Below are positions 9,301 to 11,479 of a stretch of DNA of 11,479 bases, one piece after another. Numbering within the stretch: position 1 is the first letter of the stretch; every line of letters begins with the position of its first letter. The notes under the pieces were generated by a model. It ran no database searches. It was not told where the DNA came from and saw only the letters and a program-made list of their open reading frames with translations. The stretch is taken from assembly GCA_002773655.1 (NCBI GenBank), contig PFAR01000008.1:1-11479 (forward strand), in the 5' to 3' direction. Origin of the DNA: Candidatus Falkowbacteria bacterium CG10_big_fil_rev_8_21_14_0_10_43_10 (GTDB lineage: Bacteria > Patescibacteriota > Patescibacteriia > Patescibacteriales > XYC2-FULL-47-12). The translations under genes were made by a program, and so were the position numbers.

Positions 9301-11380
9301 TAATACGATAATTGATCTGCGCGGAGGATCTACCGCTACTGCCAATAATACTGATCCGAGCAAAGATACGGCAATGGTTGATCCGGAAACAGCCACCCGG
9401 GCGCGGACATCTATAGACGCTATCGCCACTATTAATGAAAATAGTCTGGTTGGCGCTTCAGCTCCAAAGGGAAACACGGTAGCTGGTACAGCGGAAATCA
9501 GGGTATTTTTATGCGATAATCCCTGGCCGCCTTATGTTTCCGGCGAACCTTGGCCGTTTGTAGACCAGAGCGTTCCCTGTCCGGCTGGAGGCAGCGGTTG
9601 CTATGACACTAATTTTGAATTTTTTTACTGCCGCGATTCCGGCGTTCAGGGGACGGCTGAAGACTTGCCGGCGATTTCCGACAACGGCGCGATCCGGGGA
9701 TATTCAGAAGATATCATTAAAGAATTTTTATTTACCCGGGCGGACAGGCCGACCGCGCCGACCGCGCAGTTTTCTGGATTACATGATCGGATACAGGTTA
9801 ACTCCACCAGTGCTGATTTAAAATACCGCCTATATTACGGAACATCCCCGGGAAATTATTCAGAGACTAGAAATATGAGCAGCGGTAACGGCGGTACCAT
9901 AGAGTTTTTATTAGACACTTTGGATTTAGTGGATGGAGCGACTTATTATTTCGCAGCGAAAGCTATAAACAGCGACGGCGCGGAAAGCGATTTTTCCAAT
10001 GAAGTAAATCATGAAGTTGCTCCGGTTTTAAACCCGCCAACCAGCCTGCGCGCTAATTTATTTTCCGGCGCTAAGTCCATTGTTTTAAAATGGAATAAGA
10101 GCGTGAAAAGAAATAATAGCACAAATAAGGACGAGGTTGATCCGGAAGTGAGCGGTTATAAAATTTATATGGAGTCAGTAGCACAAGGAGGCACTTTTGA
10201 TGGAATAGTCAATCAAGAGCAAAGGGACGCAGGCGATGTTGATATTTATAACTGGACAGTCAGCGATATAAACCGCGCTTATTATTTTAAAGTGGCGGCA
10301 ATGCGCGACGGCGAAGAAGCAAAGAGCGATTATATCAGGATTGATTTTAATACGATTGGCTGGTGGGAGATAAAAAATGGGGGAGGTTCAGGAATGACGA
10401 TTGCTGATAAAAGCCATTTTGCAATAACTGGTTCCGTGAGTGATCCGGCTGGCTGGGACGTTAACGCTGAAGTATTTAATTTTAATGGCGCAAGGTATAT
10501 GTCCATCCCTCAAAGCGGAACTGCTACTCATCTGAATTTGCATAATTCCGGCGGGTTTACGGAGAGCGTCTGGATAAACCCGGATTTGACGCAAATAGTT
10601 GATAGTAATTCTTACGCGATTATGGGTTTTCAAGAAGACAAACCAGGAGCGCAAAATCGCTATCCCAGTTTATATATAATGAATAAAAATGAAATACACG
10701 CGGGTTTCGGCACCGGCGTGAAGTGGTGTTATTTCACCACCGATTCCAACTTGATAACTAATGATGATTATTGGTATTTTATAGCAGTTGTTTATGATAA
10801 ACAGGAATATAAGCTTTATGTTAATGGCGAGCTGAAAGGCAGTTTTATTCCGCATGACACGGGGGCGCCGGCCATTGATTGTGTCAATGAAATTCCCAAG
10901 TCCGTCAGCCGGTTTGATATCGGGAAGGTGGATGCGTCTTATTTTTCTGGCAATATCGCGGACGTGAAAATTTATAACCACATCCGGACGGCCGAACAAA
11001 TCGCCGATGATTATAACAACAGCCGTTCGCGGTATGTAAATATCAGCCTAAGCAGTTTCAGCGTCAGCGATGCCGGCCTCGGCAAGGTAAGAGTTGAGTG
11101 GAGTATTACCGGGGCGGATAAGGGGCAGATTGAGAGCATTGATGTTTTGCGCCAGAAAGATATTGAGGCGTTCGCGGTTATTAGCAGCAGCTTGCCTAAT
11201 TATTATTTTTACCATATTGATGGCGGCATATCCGCGAATGGGACCTATGAATATAAAGTGCAAGTGAATTTATACAACGGGCAAAGCAAAGCTTTAAATA
11301 TTCCGGCCGGAATAAAAAATAAAGCAACAGCCAGCGGTTGCGGCGGCGCACCTGGAATGTGTACAATAGCTGTTCCGTAA
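3353..11380 (+). CDS. Giant membrane-anchored extracellular multidomain protein, 2675 residues
   Basis: ATG at 3353 is chosen because a classic signal peptide follows: basic start MRKVFKK, hydrophobic core, cleavage expected after VVYA (residue 27). The ATG at 3343 meets a stop after three codons. A weak AAGG lies 14 bases upstream; no clear promoter is seen. Domains: TrbC/VirB2-like helices ~68-89 and ~107-131 with a basic loop, placing the rest outside the cell; Gly-rich linker; Cys-rich 142-174; Big_5-like Ig ~183-310; Cys-rich DEIGTDCGGADCAAC region ~416-490; IPT/TIG domains ~491-653, 657-741, 745-843 and 894-993, interleaved with Cys-rich segments; three Big_5 plus W-x-W Ig modules ~1083-2055; FN3 ~2132-2223 and ~2224-2331; LamG-like jelly roll ~2336-2560 (YYWYFIAVVYD.. 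LYVNGELKGS, later FSGNIADVKIY); FN3-like end. No LPXTG or C-terminal helix. Probable adhesin or stalk protein; ligand unknown. Confidence 0.93.
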   Translation: MRKVFKKAIIFFCIAAALLLAVQVVYAQTPLTSDYAFGGDTGQNAESLAAQAGLGTSDPREVIARVINITLGFLGIIAVIIIIYAGFLWMTAAGNTDRIDKAKKIMTGGVIGLIIILASFGIATFILRVLLGATGGGGGPTCNNNNTREAGEQCDGIDKSACTGGTPYCVACRCSATPFAMPQYFQVVNIKPPEGVPSPDSMPRNTRIAIYFNLPVNPASVTDADIGNSGIKIKQGGKILISSDVNYEVKGSLIILTSTGSCPANSCGADKCFDPADYTVEVKAGSVETSANIDSKGVQGYTPSPPGFTIIDTIDCQDPAINLTSGTQVCLDTDNEINPHASDDSAVSDVAYSDNHDSSAFVPPNPNSSDPYGAVWHPSESLGYLAQTPYTITGLVNDVVGNINSSGITKTLRAAHCCNTAQDEDEIGTDCGGADCAACVNTACGLETNPGQCSNNICASDFCSAAGSAPADCEAAGYPAGTTNCCLCKNAPVIDWITPAGGFCDGKQDRFCLDDSDCDDQTPKTCNIATPNGAAGNLITIGGRWFGAPQLNDPNKPTSGINPNSIGKVYFGCGGSADPRCVEIGGQWMVEAEMASAANSQCDDTWTDERIIVAVPEAAVNGPIKVVNGSAYGGFSDMSNDGRGTYNQEFLINNIGRPGICAINPPKGQYESLVTLQGIKFGANRGAGDNILFGGTISPSIATWNNKTISGIAVPNIAPGKTTVAAANNGILSNVIDFEAERSDRAPFITKIEPAVGHPGDYVTIYGGNFGAAKLPSTHVYFGNNTNEANYNFPAECSASVWQDTQIVVKVPEIADNDYKINIKVDAAGAVLEVDDTARPAFRARNYCENNISVKCEFDEYDSSQPTKVVCKRTCGANKPGCVSYDYGRCVTAAVPGLCKIDPDNGPANTEVNFYGERFGDTTGSVNFYNNKTAAIPADTAAKQYWLINADPDSNAADLAAANVPVDAQSGPVKVLNSARFTSNGMLFSVGSCLNDYRMPIEGFCGANICCPATTMKAGSCLGSFDQCGAILGSQYAQYYVEFSTASSGEIACDGNILTPACDASDNLCPAATPWCNTDTCVCEAPRRPEVVVECNRQENQCAEENLPSPSPLTEKWDIERSKPLACTNAVITARFTQVMDLNTLTAANINIYSCSGNSSTTCPSIPAANSPAIAGTVGKGYADNNHTYFSFTPNSGQLEPDKWYEVALKANSGIKASSTQLDLLGGDAYSGHNEIDDYYIWHFKTRDNSNPCNIGCVTTVPKDFIARRQNQQINYQALPDSEDNACVMINAADYNWRWTSDKTDQATIFYNTANPYTSTSTAAALEETAVNNPVIISAQETTRLKTGTSTLNISFNFNVEEVWPVSGCENVCRNAAVGARFSNAVAGNSLLTSGSSNFKLYECGGALTSPSGCTEVSGVTLSPAVVPNTQDREVSLNITKTGGVYLFEPKKVYRVALFGGYSGIRSAEGSRIDNGNTNNGNYEWQFATGESICQITRIDVQPNPGVVTLVGDYAGYRAIPYSADQLCLQDREQRLTDKNYNWTWAPLESANNPVAFIPPTDKSIVTHNVFNLAGYIETYQSAGQESEARGEGDVITHDKYGQSQVTDVTAKVEAGQSIFDQTATIEGKAGFILQCGYTNDNQCHTISGTTVNDKYGVGENSCCYPRPWVESSLPVDNSSNVCRNSLLSVQFNEEMDITSFNSNIIVAAKYDAGAACPEGTEYLLVYNNSQFANKFTKIVRTVYNGLTEWSNNAVFTPLRWAVNKLAALPKLSWVLKPSLTPIAWAENLGEKWCVVNGRIGGYNQFENGIRKGVATFAPTELLPSSSAGREHIILIKGDEDITDSDHRESVRNSYGVSLVLPEGTAAGTVCRGNPNGTANNEDNECIINTQPFYGHIIKFKTWADHGKNNNYGVCLGDHIMMEPPMWMFNTRDNDTRDDVTGPMYDSLWDSDKEFAATMMSTDGQELTSVAGYGWEWSWQSNDNTIIDLRGGSTATANNTDPSKDTAMVDPETATRARTSIDAIATINENSLVGASAPKGNTVAGTAEIRVFLCDNPWPPYVSGEPWPFVDQSVPCPAGGSGCYDTNFEFFYCRDSGVQGTAEDLPAISDNGAIRGYSEDIIKEFLFTRADRPTAPTAQFSGLHDRIQVNSTSADLKYRLYYGTSPGNYSETRNMSSGNGGTIEFLLDTLDLVDGATYYFAAKAINSDGAESDFSNEVNHEVAPVLNPPTSLRANLFSGAKSIVLKWNKSVKRNNSTNKDEVDPEVSGYKIYMESVAQGGTFDGIVNQEQRDAGDVDIYNWTVSDINRAYYFKVAAMRDGEEAKSDYIRIDFNTIGWWEIKNGGGSGMTIADKSHFAITGSVSDPAGWDVNAEVFNFNGARYMSIPQSGTATHLNLHNSGGFTESVWINPDLTQIVDSNSYAIMGFQEDKPGAQNRYPSLYIMNKNEIHAGFGTGVKWCYFTTDSNLITNDDYWYFIAVVYDKQEYKLYVNGELKGSFIPHDTGAPAIDCVNEIPKSVSRFDIGKVDASYFSGNIADVKIYNHIRTAEQIADDYNNSRSRYVNISLSSFSVSDAGLGKVRVEWSITGADKGQIESIDVLRQKDIEAFAVISSSLPNYYFYHIDGGISANGTYEYKVQVNLYNGQSKALNIPAGIKNKATASGCGGAPGMCTIAVP
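6600..9520 (+). other. Three-copy domain module (Big_5 Ig plus W-x-W Ig) inside the giant protein
   Basis: Three successive units show the same order. Each begins with a Big_5-like domain whose start carries a Cys-plus-Asn strand followed by a 'sequence of first β-strand then F' pattern: ACTNAVITARFTQVMD (near 6730), NVCRNAAVGARFSNAV (near 7465) and NVCRNSLLSVQFNEEMD (near 8395). Each ends in an aromatic strand: YYIWHFKTRD, YEWQFATGES and HIIKFKTWAD. Each is followed by an Ig-like domain with a W-x-W strand: NWRWTSD (near 7240), NWTWAPL (near 7977) and WEWSWQSND (near 9277). DNA identity between copies is low, so the duplication is old. Boundaries are approximate and read by eye. Confidence 0.55.
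8664..8695 (+). repeat. Perfect 32-bp palindrome within the coding sequence
   Basis: The half-site AGTTAAGCTGGGTTTT (8664-8679) is followed immediately by its exact reverse complement (8680-8695), with no spacer. It is read in frame as residues ~1771-1781 (KLSWVLKPSLT) of the giant protein, in the third Big_5 module. No stop or frameshift results. A perfect palindrome this long is not expected from protein constraint, so an inserted palindromic element is likely. Its arms differ from the two REP-like palindromes near 2800 and 3315, although AGTTAAG also occurs at the outer edge of the first of them (2779-2785). Confidence 0.8.
11338..11367 (+). promoter_or_regulatory. Possible sigma70-type promoter for the downstream RAYT gene
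   Basis: TTGCGG (11338-11343) and TACAAT (11362-11367) are separated by 18 bases and lie within the last codons of the giant gene, about 47 bases before the ATG at 11414. The -10 box matches the consensus at five of six positions, the -35 box only at TTG. This is consensus reading by eye in coding DNA and may be chance. Confidence 0.2.
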
Positions 11381-11413
11381 ACAGTTGTGTTTATGTTATT
11401 ATTATAGCAGTGG

Positions 11414-11479
11414 ATGTCCAAGAGAATAATCATCAACGACCAATATTATTATCATATTTACAATCGCGGCGTGGACAAG
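11414..11479 (+). CDS. REP-associated (RAYT) Y1 transposase, N-terminal 22 codons
   Basis: The frame starts at ATG 11414, with an in-frame TAG just upstream (11405-11407), and stays open to the window end. The 22 residues are MSKRIIINDQYYYHIYNRG followed by VDK. The YHIYNRGVDK block is the conserved N-terminus of RAYT/Y1 transposases (TnpA-REP family), which bind and cleave REP-type hairpins through an HUH motif and one tyrosine; both catalytic parts would lie beyond the window. No Shine-Dalgarno sequence precedes the ATG. The gene lies 33 bases after the stop of the giant gene on the same strand, mirroring the RAYT remnant before that gene. It supplies just the part the remnant lacks, so the two cannot be aligned here. 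The family call is fairly safe despite the short length; completeness is unknown. Confidence 0.75.
   Translation, partial: MSKRIIINDQYYYHIYNRGVDK

Noticed and set aside
3353..11380. Alternative genetic code with UGA as glycine, known in some Patescibacteria
   Set aside because: All visible genes stay open for thousands of bases without in-frame TGA and end in TAA, so nothing calls for recoding.
11381..11413. Terminator or regulatory hairpin between the giant gene and the second RAYT
   Set aside because: The 33 bases are AT-rich with no stable inverted repeat.

Overview
The window looks like part of a Candidate Phyla Radiation (Patescibacteria) genome, most likely Parcubacteria-like. This rests on the gene families, since no marker gene is present. 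The families are very large secreted proteins that carry a two-helix TrbC/VirB2-like pilin segment at the N-terminus followed by bacterial Ig-like, IPT/TIG and Cys-rich modules, and REP-associated (RAYT, Y1/HUH) transposases with the N-terminal YHIYNRGVDK signature. All genes are on the plus strand and all visible stops are TAA.

Layout. (1) Positions 1-2720: the 3' part of a large surface-protein gene, entering the window in its second transmembrane helix. (2) Positions 2721-3287: an AT-rich, 5'-truncated RAYT remnant that starts in the same reading frame directly after the stop of gene 1. It keeps the HUH motif and the presumed catalytic tyrosine but has lost its N-terminal part. (3) Two near-perfect palindromes with related arms and a shared GTYTA tract lie in opposite orientation: one inside the RAYT reading frame (2785-2825), one just after its stop (3297-3334). 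The second is bordered exactly by a 7-bp direct repeat. (4) Positions 3353-11380: an intact 2675-codon gene for a giant membrane-anchored extracellular protein. Its order is signal peptide, two-helix pilin-like anchor, Cys-rich and Ig-like domains, about four IPT/TIG domains, a threefold repeated Big_5 plus W-x-W Ig module, two FN3 domains, a LamG-like jelly roll and a last FN3-like domain. A perfect 32-bp palindrome sits in frame inside it. (5) Positions 11414-11479: the first 22 codons of a second RAYT gene, cut by the window edge.

How it fits together. The two large genes are paralogues in their anchor region and probably make cell-surface adhesin-like or stalk-like proteins. RAYT genes and their REP-like palindromes have colonised the spaces between these genes and apparently also the coding sequence. 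No RNA genes, CRISPR array or rho-independent terminators were seen, and no stretch over 300 bases is left unexplained.
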